A program made the position numbers and the translations under genes. Source: Paramuribaculum sp. (lineage in GTDB: Bacteria > Bacteroidota > Bacteroidia > Bacteroidales > Muribaculaceae). From it: 10,015 nucleotides of DNA. The DNA is taken from NCBI GenBank assembly GCA_029058705.1, contig JAIDXA010000276.1, positions 1-10,015 on the forward strand. Direction: 5' to 3'. Positions within the stretch are counted from its first letter, which is position 1. Each line of letters begins with the position of its first letter. Shown in pieces: positions 1-6,350 of the stretch. A model generated the notes under the pieces. That model was not told where the DNA came from and searched no databases. It saw nothing but the letters and a program-made list of their open reading frames with translations.

Positions 1-17
1 TTTTGTGAAAGTAAGAG

Positions 18-53
18 CCCGTTCCCCAGCGTTAACAAATATTGGGGAATGGG
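18..53. other. Intergenic hairpin upstream of queA
   Basis: The arms 18-29 and 42-53 pair over 12 positions (two of them G-U), with a perfect TTCCCCA/TGGGGAA core at 22-28 and 43-49 and a 12-base loop containing GTTAAC. No T-run follows on either strand, so it is not a classical intrinsic terminator. It lies before the predicted queA promoter and therefore probably belongs to the 3' end of whatever lies upstream of the window, or acts at the DNA level. Two reading frames are open from base 1 to about 60-70, but they are too short to call as the tail of a gene. Confidence 0.5.
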
Positions 54-105
54 GTCTAAGTGAAAGATGACGGTTGTTGGAATGATGAATTTCTTAAAAA
101 ATCAC

Positions 106-113
106 TAATTTTG
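106..113 (+). promoter_or_regulatory. Predicted -7 box of the queA promoter
   Basis: TAATTTTG matches the Bacteroidota primary sigma factor -7 consensus TAnnTTTG exactly. No good TTTG -33 box is visible 19-21 bases upstream, which is common because that element is weakly conserved. Transcription would begin near position 120, upstream of both candidate queA starts (GTG at 145 and ATG at 184). Confidence 0.55.
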
Positions 114-183
114 CAGCCTGTTAAATTGTTTTTGTCGGCGGAGGGTGTCGGATCCGTTGACGAAGCATATTGAAAAAGAATAT

Positions 184-1395
184 ATGATGAATGTCAAGGA
201 TATAAACATAGATGACTTTAACTATCCGTTGCCGGATGAACGGATTGCCCGCCATCCTCTGGCGGACCGTGCTTCATGCAGGTTGCTGATGAGAGACGGC
301 GCGGGAGTTCTTTCGCAACATCGTTTCGACGAGATTCCCGGGCTGCTGCCGTCGTCGTCGATGCTCGTCTATAATAATACGAAGGTCATAAACGCGCGTT
401 TGCGTTTCCGCAAGCCGGGTGGAGCGCGCATAGAGATTTTTTGTCTTGAACCGGTAGCCCCCCGGGATTACCAACAGTCGTTTGCCGCGGAAGAGCGTTG
501 CTCCTGGAGCTGTTTTGTCGGCAATTCCAAAAGATGGAAAAGCGGGTTTCTGGAGATGCCTCTGACTGTCGGAAACGGCACGGAGGTCGTTTTACGGGCA
601 GAGCGTCTGGAGAAGTCCGACAGCGGGTCGACGGTTGAATTCAGCTGGGGCGGCGGAGTCACTTTCTCTCAGATAATCGAGGCTGCCGGGGAGATTCCGA
701 TTCCTCCTTATCTGAATCGGGAGACCGAGGCGACCGATACGGAGGACTATCAGACTGTGTTTTCACGCATCGAGGGATCTGTGGCCGCTCCTACGGCCGG
801 ACTTCATTTCACACCGGAAGTGCTTGCCCGTATAGATGCAAGCGGAATCGTGAGGCGGGAGCTGACGCTGCATGTCGGGGCGGGTACTTTCCAGCCTGTC
901 AAATCGGCGACGATAGGGGGGCATGGGATGCACAGCGAGTTTATTTCGGTTGAAAGGTCTCTGATACGCGAGCTTTCGCGCGGGGAGCGCAAAGTCATAG
1001 CGGTGGGCACAACCTCTGTCAGGACATTGGAGAGTCTGTATCATCTCGGCTGTATGGTGGCCGAGGGTCGCGATCCAGACATGGTTGACCAGTGGTATGC
1101 CTATTCGGAGTCCCATCCGGCGCTGGCGACAGGGGAAGCTCTTGGGTGTCTTGCCGATTATCTGGAGCGCAATTGTATGGATTGTCTGACAGCGACCACC
1201 CGTATAATCATAGCTCCCGGCTATGACTATAAGGTTGTCGACGGTATGGTGACGAATTTCCATCAGCCTCAGTCGACATTATTGTTGCTTGTTTCGGCGT
1301 TTACCGGAGGTGACTGGCGGCGGATGTATGATTATGCGCTCGACAACGGATTCCGTTTTCTCAGCTACGGAGACGCGCAGCTGCTTCTCAGGTAG
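184..1395 (+). CDS. queA: S-adenosylmethionine:tRNA ribosyltransferase-isomerase (QueA)
   Basis: QueA transfers and isomerises the ribosyl group of S-adenosylmethionine onto preQ1 in the tRNA anticodon, giving epoxyqueuosine, the penultimate queuosine step; it is a cytosolic enzyme. Counting from ATG 184 (403 residues), family signatures are SRIEGSVAAPTAGLHFT at 194-210, LHVGAGTFQPVK at 229-240, GTTSVRTLES at 275-284, VTNFHQPQSTLL at 356-367 and FRFLSYGDA at 390-398. The protein is longer than the ~350-residue E. coli type, with extra sequence around residues 92-160, as I recall for Bacteroidota homologues. An in-frame GTG at 145 would add 13 residues unlike the family N-terminus; ATG 187 is an equally good start, because homologues begin close to NVKDINIDDFNYPLPDERIA. 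NFHQP replaces the more usual NFHLP. The gene stands alone, with its own promoter. Confidence 0.95.
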   Translation: MMNVKDINIDDFNYPLPDERIARHPLADRASCRLLMRDGAGVLSQHRFDEIPGLLPSSSMLVYNNTKVINARLRFRKPGGARIEIFCLEPVAPRDYQQSFAAEERCSWSCFVGNSKRWKSGFLEMPLTVGNGTEVVLRAERLEKSDSGSTVEFSWGGGVTFSQIIEAAGEIPIPPYLNRETEATDTEDYQTVFSRIEGSVAAPTAGLHFTPEVLARIDASGIVRRELTLHVGAGTFQPVKSATIGGHGMHSEFISVERSLIRELSRGERKVIAVGTTSVRTLESLYHLGCMVAEGRDPDMVDQWYAYSESHPALATGEALGCLADYLERNCMDCLTATTRIIIAPGYDYKVVDGMVTNFHQPQSTLLLLVSAFTGGDWRRMYDYALDNGFRFLSYGDAQLLLR

Positions 1396-1407
1396 GCGGG
1401 GCCGGAA

Positions 1408-1441
1408 CTTGTGGAACATTATGTGTTAAATGTTCCACGAG
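1408..1441. promoter_or_regulatory. Inverted repeat with parS-like half-sites, before parA
   Basis: GTGGAACATT (1411-1420) and AATGTTCCAC (1429-1438) are perfect inverted repeats. With the flanking bases (1408-1410 with 1439-1441, one G-T pair) the stem reaches 13 bp around an 8-base loop. The arms contain GTGGAACA and TGTTCCAC, the right and left halves of a parS-type palindrome (TGTTNCAC-GTGNAACA), but in reversed order and with centres 20 bp apart. It could be a queA terminator (no T-run follows), an operator for parAB, or a rearranged or degenerate ParB site. A third GGAAC copy lies at 1404-1408. Confidence 0.55.
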
Positions 1442-1520
1442 TTATTGACATTATGTCCGATTTATAAACACAAAAACCATTTTAGCGAGTATTACCCTTT
1501 TCTATTACGTTGAAAAACCA

Positions 1521-1528
1521 TTACTTTG
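1521..1528 (+). promoter_or_regulatory. Possible -7 box of the parA promoter
   Basis: TTACTTTG differs from TAnnTTTG at one position and is followed by C-A, as in many promoters of this phylum. It lies 31 bases before the parA ATG, giving a short leader. There is no convincing -33 element. TATCTTCG at 1551-1558 is a second one-mismatch candidate but is too close to the ATG to be likely. Confidence 0.35.
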
Positions 1529-1559
1529 CATTCGAATTACCGCAAACTTTTATCTTCGT

Positions 1560-2345
1560 ATGGGTAAAATAATCGCAATAGCCAACCAGAAGGGCGGGGT
1601 CGGAAAAACGACCACCACAATCAATCTCGGCGCATCGCTTGCGTCGGAAGGAAAGACAGTGCTTATTGTCGATGCTGATCCGCAGGCCAATGCGACGTCA
1701 GGCTACGGCATCAAGCCTGAGGGTATGTCATCGTCGATCTATGAGTGTCTTGTCGACGAATATCCTCTTGCAGGTTCACAGGTCGCAACCTGCATGAAGG
1801 GTCTTGATCTGATCGGTTCAAGAATCGATCTTGCCGGGGCCGAGCTGGAGCTTATCAGCCGCCAGCATCGGGAAAGTGTGATGGCGCGGGCGCTTGACCC
1901 TGTCCGCGACCAGTATGACTATATACTGATCGACTGTTCTCCGTCGCTCGGGCTGATCACCGTCAACGCGCTGACGGCAGCCGATTCGGTGATTATCCCT
2001 GTGCAGGCCGAATATTTCGCGCTTGAGGGAATCACCAAGCTTATCAACACGATCCGCATCATCAAGCCAAAGCTCAATCCGGGGCTTGAGATCGAGGGAT
2101 TCCTGCTGACAATGTATGATGCCCGTCTGCGTCTTGCCAATCAGATCTATGAGGAGCTGAAAAGCCATTTCGGCGACATGGTCTTCACTACGGTCATTCC
2201 CCGTAACATCCGTCTGTCGGAGGCTCCTTCGCATGGATTGCCGGCTCTGCTCTACGATCCTGACAGCCGGGGGGCGACGTCGCACATAGCTCTTGCCCGT
2301 GAAATAATAGCCAAACACCGCAAGCAGGTGCGCAGACACCGGTAG
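1560..2345 (+). CDS. parA: Chromosome partitioning ATPase ParA (Soj type)
   Basis: ParA is a deviant-Walker ATPase that binds nucleoid DNA as an ATP dimer and moves ParB-parS complexes, so separating replicated origins. At 261 residues it is the short chromosomal form without an N-terminal DNA-binding extension. The deviant Walker A motif KGGVGKTT is at 11-18, with the signature first lysine K11 and the catalytic-site lysine K16. VDADPQAN (Walker A') spans 37-44, YILIDCSPSLG (Walker B) spans 121-131, and IPRNIRLSEAPSHG is at 213-226. The ATG at 1560 puts the family's usual MGKIIAIANQKGG at the N-terminus. No Shine-Dalgarno sequence is present. parB follows after 72 bases, so co-transcription is likely. 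The protein ends in a basic tail (KHRKQVRRHR). Plasmid ParA is an unlikely alternative given the chromosomal neighbours. Confidence 0.96.
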   Translation: MGKIIAIANQKGGVGKTTTTINLGASLASEGKTVLIVDADPQANATSGYGIKPEGMSSSIYECLVDEYPLAGSQVATCMKGLDLIGSRIDLAGAELELISRQHRESVMARALDPVRDQYDYILIDCSPSLGLITVNALTAADSVIIPVQAEYFALEGITKLINTIRIIKPKLNPGLEIEGFLLTMYDARLRLANQIYEELKSHFGDMVFTTVIPRNIRLSEAPSHGLPALLYDPDSRGATSHIALAREIIAKHRKQVRRHR

Positions 2346-2355
2346 CGGTCAGGTA

Positions 2356-2366
2356 TGTGTCACACA
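2356..2366. repeat. Small palindrome between parA and parB
   Basis: TGTGT and ACACA flank a central C, giving an 11-base palindrome within a CA-rich stretch of the 72-base parA-parB gap. It is too tight to form an RNA hairpin and may reflect simple-sequence composition. An operator role is possible but unsupported. Confidence 0.2.
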
Positions 2367-2417
2367 CACTTTCTCTCTCCACACCGTCAATTATAAACAT
2401 CATACTATCTTCCACAT

Positions 2418-3305
2418 ATGGCACCAAGACGAAATGCCCTCGGCCGAGGGCTTGACTCGCTGATTTCGATGGACGATGTGCCGGCACGCGGTTCATCGGC
2501 AATCAATGAAATTCCACTGTCGCAGATAACACCCAATCCCGACCAGCCCCGAATCAATTTCGATGAGGACGCTCTCGACGAGCTTGCGGTTTCGATCCGT
2601 GAGCTTGGGATTATCCAGCCGCTTTCGCTCAGGAAGGTCGGCCCGGACACATATCAGATCATAGCGGGCGAACGTCGCTACAGGGCGGCTTCGCGTGCGG
2701 GACTGACGACCGTCCCGGCCTATATCAGAACGGCCAATGAGGCCGAGCTAACCGAAATGGCCCTTATAGAGAATATTCAGCGCGAGGATCTGAATGCGAT
2801 TGAAATCGCGCTTACGTTCAAGAAACTGATCGACCAGTATCAGCTGACGCAGGAGCGTCTGAGCGAAAGGATAGGCAAGAAACGCGCCACGATCGCCAAT
2901 TTCCTAAGGCTGCTGCGTCTTCCTGCCGAAGTCCAGCTTGGGCTTCGTGACAAACTTGTTGATATGGGACATGCCCGGGCTCTTCTGTCGGTCGAGGACC
3001 CGACTCTCCAGCTCAAGCTATATAACCGCATTGTCAAGGAGGGGCTCTCGGTCAGGAAGGTCGAGGAGCTGGTGAAGGCGCTGAGGGAAACGGCATCCGG
3101 CAAGGAAGGAGGCCGTGTGTCCAAAAGCTCGGCCGGAAGTGAGTTTGACATTCTCGGCGAGCACCTTTCACAGCGTTTTTCGACTCCGGTTTCGTTTGCC
3201 TGCTCCAAATCCGGCAAAGGAAAAATCACGTTCTCGTTCAATAACGAGAGTGAACTTGAAAGATTAATTACTATCTTTGACAATCTAAAGCCCCGCGAAA
3301 ATTAA
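2418..3305 (+). CDS. parB: Chromosome partitioning protein ParB (Spo0J type)
   Basis: ParB is a CTP-dependent DNA clamp that loads at parS sites, spreads, and stimulates ParA ATPase activity. The N-terminal RRNALGRGLDSLI (residues 4-16) is the ParA-contacting basic motif. The CTP-binding and DNA-binding core follows: GERRYRA at 84-90 and ENIQREDLNAIE at 118-129. The helix-turn-helix that reads parS lies around 142-170 (LTQERLSERIGKKRATIANFLRLLRLP), and GHARALL is at 184-190. A low-complexity linker rich in G, S and K spans about 225-242, and the C-terminal dimerisation domain about 243-293. The length of 295 residues is normal for the family. The ATG at 2418 gives the conserved N-terminus, which supports that start. 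It lies between parA and a DUF5683 gene, so these are likely one operon. A perfect 16-bp palindrome overlaps codons 7-12. Confidence 0.96.
   Translation: MAPRRNALGRGLDSLISMDDVPARGSSAINEIPLSQITPNPDQPRINFDEDALDELAVSIRELGIIQPLSLRKVGPDTYQIIAGERRYRAASRAGLTTVPAYIRTANEAELTEMALIENIQREDLNAIEIALTFKKLIDQYQLTQERLSERIGKKRATIANFLRLLRLPAEVQLGLRDKLVDMGHARALLSVEDPTLQLKLYNRIVKEGLSVRKVEELVKALRETASGKEGGRVSKSSAGSEFDILGEHLSQRFSTPVSFACSKSGKGKITFSFNNESELERLITIFDNLKPREN
2436..2451. repeat. Perfect 16-bp palindrome in the start of parB
   Basis: GCCCTCGG followed by CCGAGGGC is a perfect palindrome over codons 7-12 (ALGRGL), 18 bases after the parB ATG. It may only reflect codon choice for a glycine/arginine/leucine motif, or be a protein-binding site. 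In RNA it could form a tight stem near the translation start. Confidence 0.5.
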
Positions 3306-3383
3306 ATAATCCATCGGAAATCGCGCCTAAGGGGCGGGGCAATCGAGTGGGTTTCAGGTGGTTGAACTTGGATAAGCGAAACA

Positions 3384-4220
3384 GTGCAAGGAAGCGGATC
3401 GAAAAATTCCGGAAGATTAAAACTGGCATTCAGCGCGATTTTTTTCGCGCTGTTGATACCGTTTAACATTTTTTCAGCAAATTTGACTCAGCCTGAACCG
3501 GGTTGGTCAGAGATCTCCTCAGAGCCGCTGAAAACGCTTCCCGATGCAATTCCTCTTTCCGATCCGCTGACATCTCCGTCGGCGGTTGAGGAGGAGTATA
3601 TCACCGTCAACGGAGACCGTGTCACCCTTACGCCGGTCGACACTGTGGCGATTGTGAATTCGCCGTCAATGGCGCTGTTTGATGACAGCACTGTAGTGAA
3701 GGATGTCAATCCGAATGCAGTAAAGGTCTTTACCCCCGATCCGGTACGTGCAGTGTGGATGTCGGCGCTGTGTCCGGGTCTTGGCCAGATCTATAACCGC
3801 CGCTATTGGAAACTGCCGATAGTTGTCGGCGGATTTATGGGACTGGGCTACGGGTCATCGTGGAACAACGGAATGCTTGCCGACTATACACGTGCCTATA
3901 CAGATCTGATGGACAATGATCCGTCGACAAAATCATATATGGATTTTTTTCCGCCTAACACCGATGAATCGACGCTCAACCGCAGTTGGCTTGAACGGAC
4001 GCTCAAAAGCCGTAAGGATTATTACCGCCGCAATCGCGACCTGTGTATAATCTGTATGGTCGGTGTGTATCTCATAGCGATGGTCGATGCATATGTTGAT
4101 GCGTCGCTCTCTAATTTCGACATCTCTCCCGATTTATCAATGCAAGTCACGCCAGCTTTGATTCAAGACCCGCAAAACCGTTTGCCTGCTCTTGGATTTC
4201 AGTTGGCATTTAATTTTTAA
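3384..4220 (+). CDS. DUF5683 domain membrane protein
   Basis: The function is unknown. The GTG at 3384 is the only usable start: the first in-frame stop upstream is at 3363-3365, and no in-frame ATG occurs before about residue 96. From it, a basic start (KNSGRLK) leads into a hydrophobic segment at about 13-30 ending in FSA, which looks like a signal peptide or membrane anchor. A poorly conserved, proline- and acid-rich stretch (about 33-118) follows. The DUF5683 core then begins at VRAVWMSALCPGLGQIYNRRYWKLPIVVGGFMGLGYG (121-157). It contains a P-G-L-G-Q-I-Y-N-R-R-Y-W motif at 131-142, a hydrophobic segment at about 144-158, a basic tyrosine-rich RKDYYRRNRD (210-219), and a second hydrophobic helix at about 220-236. 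It sits 78 bases after parB and 86 before mltD, suggesting shared transcription and an envelope role. The family name is assigned from recognised motifs, without a database check. Confidence 0.82.
   Translation: MQGSGSKNSGRLKLAFSAIFFALLIPFNIFSANLTQPEPGWSEISSEPLKTLPDAIPLSDPLTSPSAVEEEYITVNGDRVTLTPVDTVAIVNSPSMALFDDSTVVKDVNPNAVKVFTPDPVRAVWMSALCPGLGQIYNRRYWKLPIVVGGFMGLGYGSSWNNGMLADYTRAYTDLMDNDPSTKSYMDFFPPNTDESTLNRSWLERTLKSRKDYYRRNRDLCIICMVGVYLIAMVDAYVDASLSNFDISPDLSMQVTPALIQDPQNRLPALGFQLAFNF
3431..3452. repeat. Hairpin within the DUF5683 signal-peptide codons
   Basis: CAGCGCGA (3431-3438) and TCGCGCTG (3445-3452) pair perfectly over 8 bp around a loop of six T residues; the uninterrupted T-run totals seven bases. 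It sits about 50 bases after the GTG start, inside the signal-peptide coding region. It could affect translation or be coincidental, and the T7 run is a possible slippage site. Confidence 0.45.
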
Positions 4221-4306
4221 AACTGAAGATTCCGACGCGTGCCGGCATGAACTTGTTGAATCATTGAATCGGTTACGGCGTGCGCATAAAATAAAACAGT
4301 CATCGT

Positions 4307-6184
4307 ATGACCATGAGACAATTCTTTACATCAGCTCTTCTCGCACTCTCAGCCGCGACACTCTCAGCCGCCCCGGCGCCGTCGGTGCTTGACATAAAGC
4401 ACTCTCTGCGCGACGACAATGTCCGGCCTCCTGAAAGCTTCGAGACTCAGTCGAGAGTCCTCGAAGAGAATTTTTTTCTAAGAAACTACACCGATTCGCG
4501 TCAGACATCAAGCGATGCGCGTCTTGGAACTCCGGAAGAGTATACGCGTAAACTCGCCCAATTGAACACGGAGATCGAAATGCCATATAATCCGGTTGTC
4601 GGGAAACTGATCGACATGTATCTCGGCAAACGTCGTAATCTGGTCTCCAACATGCTCGGACTTCATGACTATTACGGCGATATTTTTGTCGAGGAACTGG
4701 AGAAGGAGGGCATGCCTCTGGAACTTCAGTATCTGCCTGTCATTGAAAGTGCGATCAATCCCAATGCGGTTTCGCGTGCCGGAGCGACAGGGTTGTGGCA
4801 GTTCATGCCTGCAACGGCCAAGGGTCTCGGCATGGAGGTCAGTTCGCTTGTCGATGAACGGCGCGATGCCCGTGAGTCGTCAAGAAACGCCGCGCGATAC
4901 CTGAAGCAGCTTTATAATATTTATGGAGACTGGTCGCTTGCGATCGCAGCCTATAACTGTGGCCCGGGCAATGTCAACAAAGCGCGTCGACGCGCAGGCG
5001 ATGCAAATTCTGATTTCTGGGAAATATACAATTATCTTCCTTCAGAAACCCGCGGGTATGTTCCGGCTTTCATTGCCGCTAATTTTGTGATGAATTATCA
5101 TGATGACTATGGCATTCACCGCCCGGTCATCAAGCGTCCTTTGATTACCGATACAGTAGAGGTGCGCGAGCGTGTCCATTTCAATCAGATCGCAAACGTG
5201 CTGAACATTCCGGTCGATGAAATCAGAATGCTCAACCCCCAATATAGAAAGGATGTCATTCCCGGCAGTCCGACCCGTCCGTACCTTCTGACGCTTCCTT
5301 CGCAGCAGGTTTTGAGCTATATCTCATCGCGCGACGACATTTTGGCCTATGATGCGGACAAGTACACGCCCCGCTCGACGGTTTCGATCGGCCCGAACAA
5401 GAAGAAAGAGGAGCCAGTAGAGAATCCGGCGCAGAAAGAAGAGAAAGAAGAGAATGTGGAAGAAGCGGCCAAGCAGACTGAACCCCAGCAGAACACACTT
5501 CTTGCCGATCAGGTTACGCGCACGACCCATACGGTTGGCCGAGGCGAGGATCTCGGATCGATAGCAAAGCATTATGGTGTCAGCGCGACAGATATAAAAC
5601 ATTGGAATAACCTTCGCCGCGGCAAGGTGAGAGAGGGCGATCAGCTGGTTATCGAACTGCGCCAACGCAACACAGTGGCGGCTGTCAACACAAGGCAGAA
5701 GACAACATCGCAGTCTTCCCAGACAGAAGTGCCAGCCCGTCAGACAAAGGCGCGTCCGGCAACTTCGGCAAACGATTATCAGAATGTGCCCGCGCGCTCA
5801 ACGTCACGTTCATCCGCATCGCGAGCCTCTGTTCCGCAGCGCAACTCTGAAAAATACAAGAATAAAAAACAGGCCGATGCCAAGAAAACCACGACAAAAA
5901 AAGCGCGACAGCAGAAGCCCGTGGAGCATACGGTCAAGAGCGGCGAGAGCCTGGATAAAATCGCAAAACGCAATGGCACTACTGTCGACGAACTGCGCAA
6001 GGCCAACGGCATGAAGAAAAACGCGACGATGCTCCAGCCCGGTCAGAAACTGAAAATTCCGAAGAAAACTGCGGAAAAAGCCAAATCATCCAAAAATAAA
6101 AAGGATAATAAGCCGGCGGCTTCCAAAAAAACGAATAAGACCGCTTCGAAAGCCAAACAGACTTCAAATAAAAAGAAGAAGTGA
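4307..6184 (+). CDS. mltD: MltD-like membrane-bound lytic transglycosylase with LysM repeats
   Basis: The enzyme cleaves peptidoglycan glycan strands to 1,6-anhydro-muropeptides in the periplasm. ATG 4307 (or ATG 4313, two codons later) starts a signal peptide, RQFFTSALLALSAATLSA, with likely cleavage after about residue 21. The SLT catalytic domain covers about 125-270. It shows LPVIESAINP at 143-152 with candidate catalytic Glu147, GATGLWQFMPATA at 159-171, AAYNCGPGNV at 214-223, and YLPSETRGYVPAF at 243-255. A linker domain (about 271-335) resembles a degenerate LysM. An acidic Glu/Lys stretch (364-388) then leads to LysM 1 at about 406-450. LysM 2 lies at about 539-585 after a Ser/Thr/Arg-rich linker. 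The last 40 residues contain 17 lysines. At 625 residues it is longer than E. coli MltD (about 450) because of its linkers and tail. No lipobox cysteine is seen, so it is probably soluble or wall-bound. It is the last gene of the par cluster. Confidence 0.92.
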   Translation: MTMRQFFTSALLALSAATLSAAPAPSVLDIKHSLRDDNVRPPESFETQSRVLEENFFLRNYTDSRQTSSDARLGTPEEYTRKLAQLNTEIEMPYNPVVGKLIDMYLGKRRNLVSNMLGLHDYYGDIFVEELEKEGMPLELQYLPVIESAINPNAVSRAGATGLWQFMPATAKGLGMEVSSLVDERRDARESSRNAARYLKQLYNIYGDWSLAIAAYNCGPGNVNKARRRAGDANSDFWEIYNYLPSETRGYVPAFIAANFVMNYHDDYGIHRPVIKRPLITDTVEVRERVHFNQIANVLNIPVDEIRMLNPQYRKDVIPGSPTRPYLLTLPSQQVLSYISSRDDILAYDADKYTPRSTVSIGPNKKKEEPVENPAQKEEKEENVEEAAKQTEPQQNTLLADQVTRTTHTVGRGEDLGSIAKHYGVSATDIKHWNNLRRGKVREGDQLVIELRQRNTVAAVNTRQKTTSQSSQTEVPARQTKARPATSANDYQNVPARSTSRSSASRASVPQRNSEKYKNKKQADAKKTTTKKARQQKPVEHTVKSGESLDKIAKRNGTTVDELRKANGMKKNATMLQPGQKLKIPKKTAEKAKSSKNKKDNKPAASKKTNKTASKAKQTSNKKKK

Positions 6185-6236
6185 AAACAGTCGATAGTGA
6201 AAATATGTCGTAAAACATAATTTTATGGCAAATTGT

Positions 6237-6278
6237 CAGCAGGCGCCTTGAATTTAACTAAATTTAAGGCGCCTGCTG
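6237..6278. terminator. Strong hairpin between mltD and gdh, probable terminator
   Basis: Arms 6237-6256 and 6259-6278 are complementary over 20 positions with a single G-T pair, beginning CAGCAGGCGCCTT and ending AAGGCGCCTGCTG. The RNA would fold with about 19 pairs and a 4-base loop. There is no immediate T-run (a T-rich ATTGTTTTATT starts 11 bases later), so termination is inferred from its strength and its location after mltD. It ends 25 bases before the gdh -7 box, so it could also act on that promoter as DNA. A weaker TATGT/ACATA stem at 6204-6219 followed by TTTT precedes it. Confidence 0.65.
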
Positions 6279-6303
6279 GGTGAACATCTATTGTTTTATT
6301 CGT

Positions 6304-6311
6304 TATATTTG
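6304..6311 (+). promoter_or_regulatory. Predicted -7 box of the glutamate dehydrogenase promoter
   Basis: TATATTTG matches TAnnTTTG exactly and is followed by C-A. Transcription would start near 6318, leaving a leader of about 33 bases that is very A-rich. The expected -33 position, near 6280-6283, abuts the right arm of the large hairpin and does not read TTTG. Confidence 0.6.
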
Positions 6312-6350
6312 CAACGAAACTCAAACAAAAATATCATAACCAAATATATT

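Noticed and set aside
120..183. PreQ1 riboswitch in the queA leader
   Set aside because: The leader after the predicted transcription start is short and A/T-rich, with no stem and A-rich tail arrangement like the known preQ1 aptamers.
145..183. GTG 145 as the queA start
   Set aside because: The extra 13 residues do not resemble QueA N-termini, while ATG 184/187 leads straight into the conserved start.
763..1263. Long antisense reading frame (166 codons) opposite queA
   Set aside because: It lies wholly inside queA, has a composition rich in H, R and C with no recognisable motif, and is a by-product of codon usage on the sense strand.
4257..4271. Tandem TTGAATC copies between the DUF5683 gene and mltD
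   Set aside because: Only two copies of seven bases, within range of chance, with no symmetric or promoter-like context.
4192..4392. Small reading frame between the DUF5683 gene and mltD
   Set aside because: It overlaps both neighbours out of frame and has no recognisable features.
4982..4995. 14-bp perfect palindrome GCGCGTCGACGCGC inside mltD
   Set aside because: It is produced by a run of arginine and alanine codons in a conserved coding segment; no reason to assign it a function.
6291..6350. TTG 6291 as the glutamate dehydrogenase start
   Set aside because: It lies upstream of the TATATTTG promoter box and adds 20 residues not typical of the family; ATG 6351 gives the expected length.
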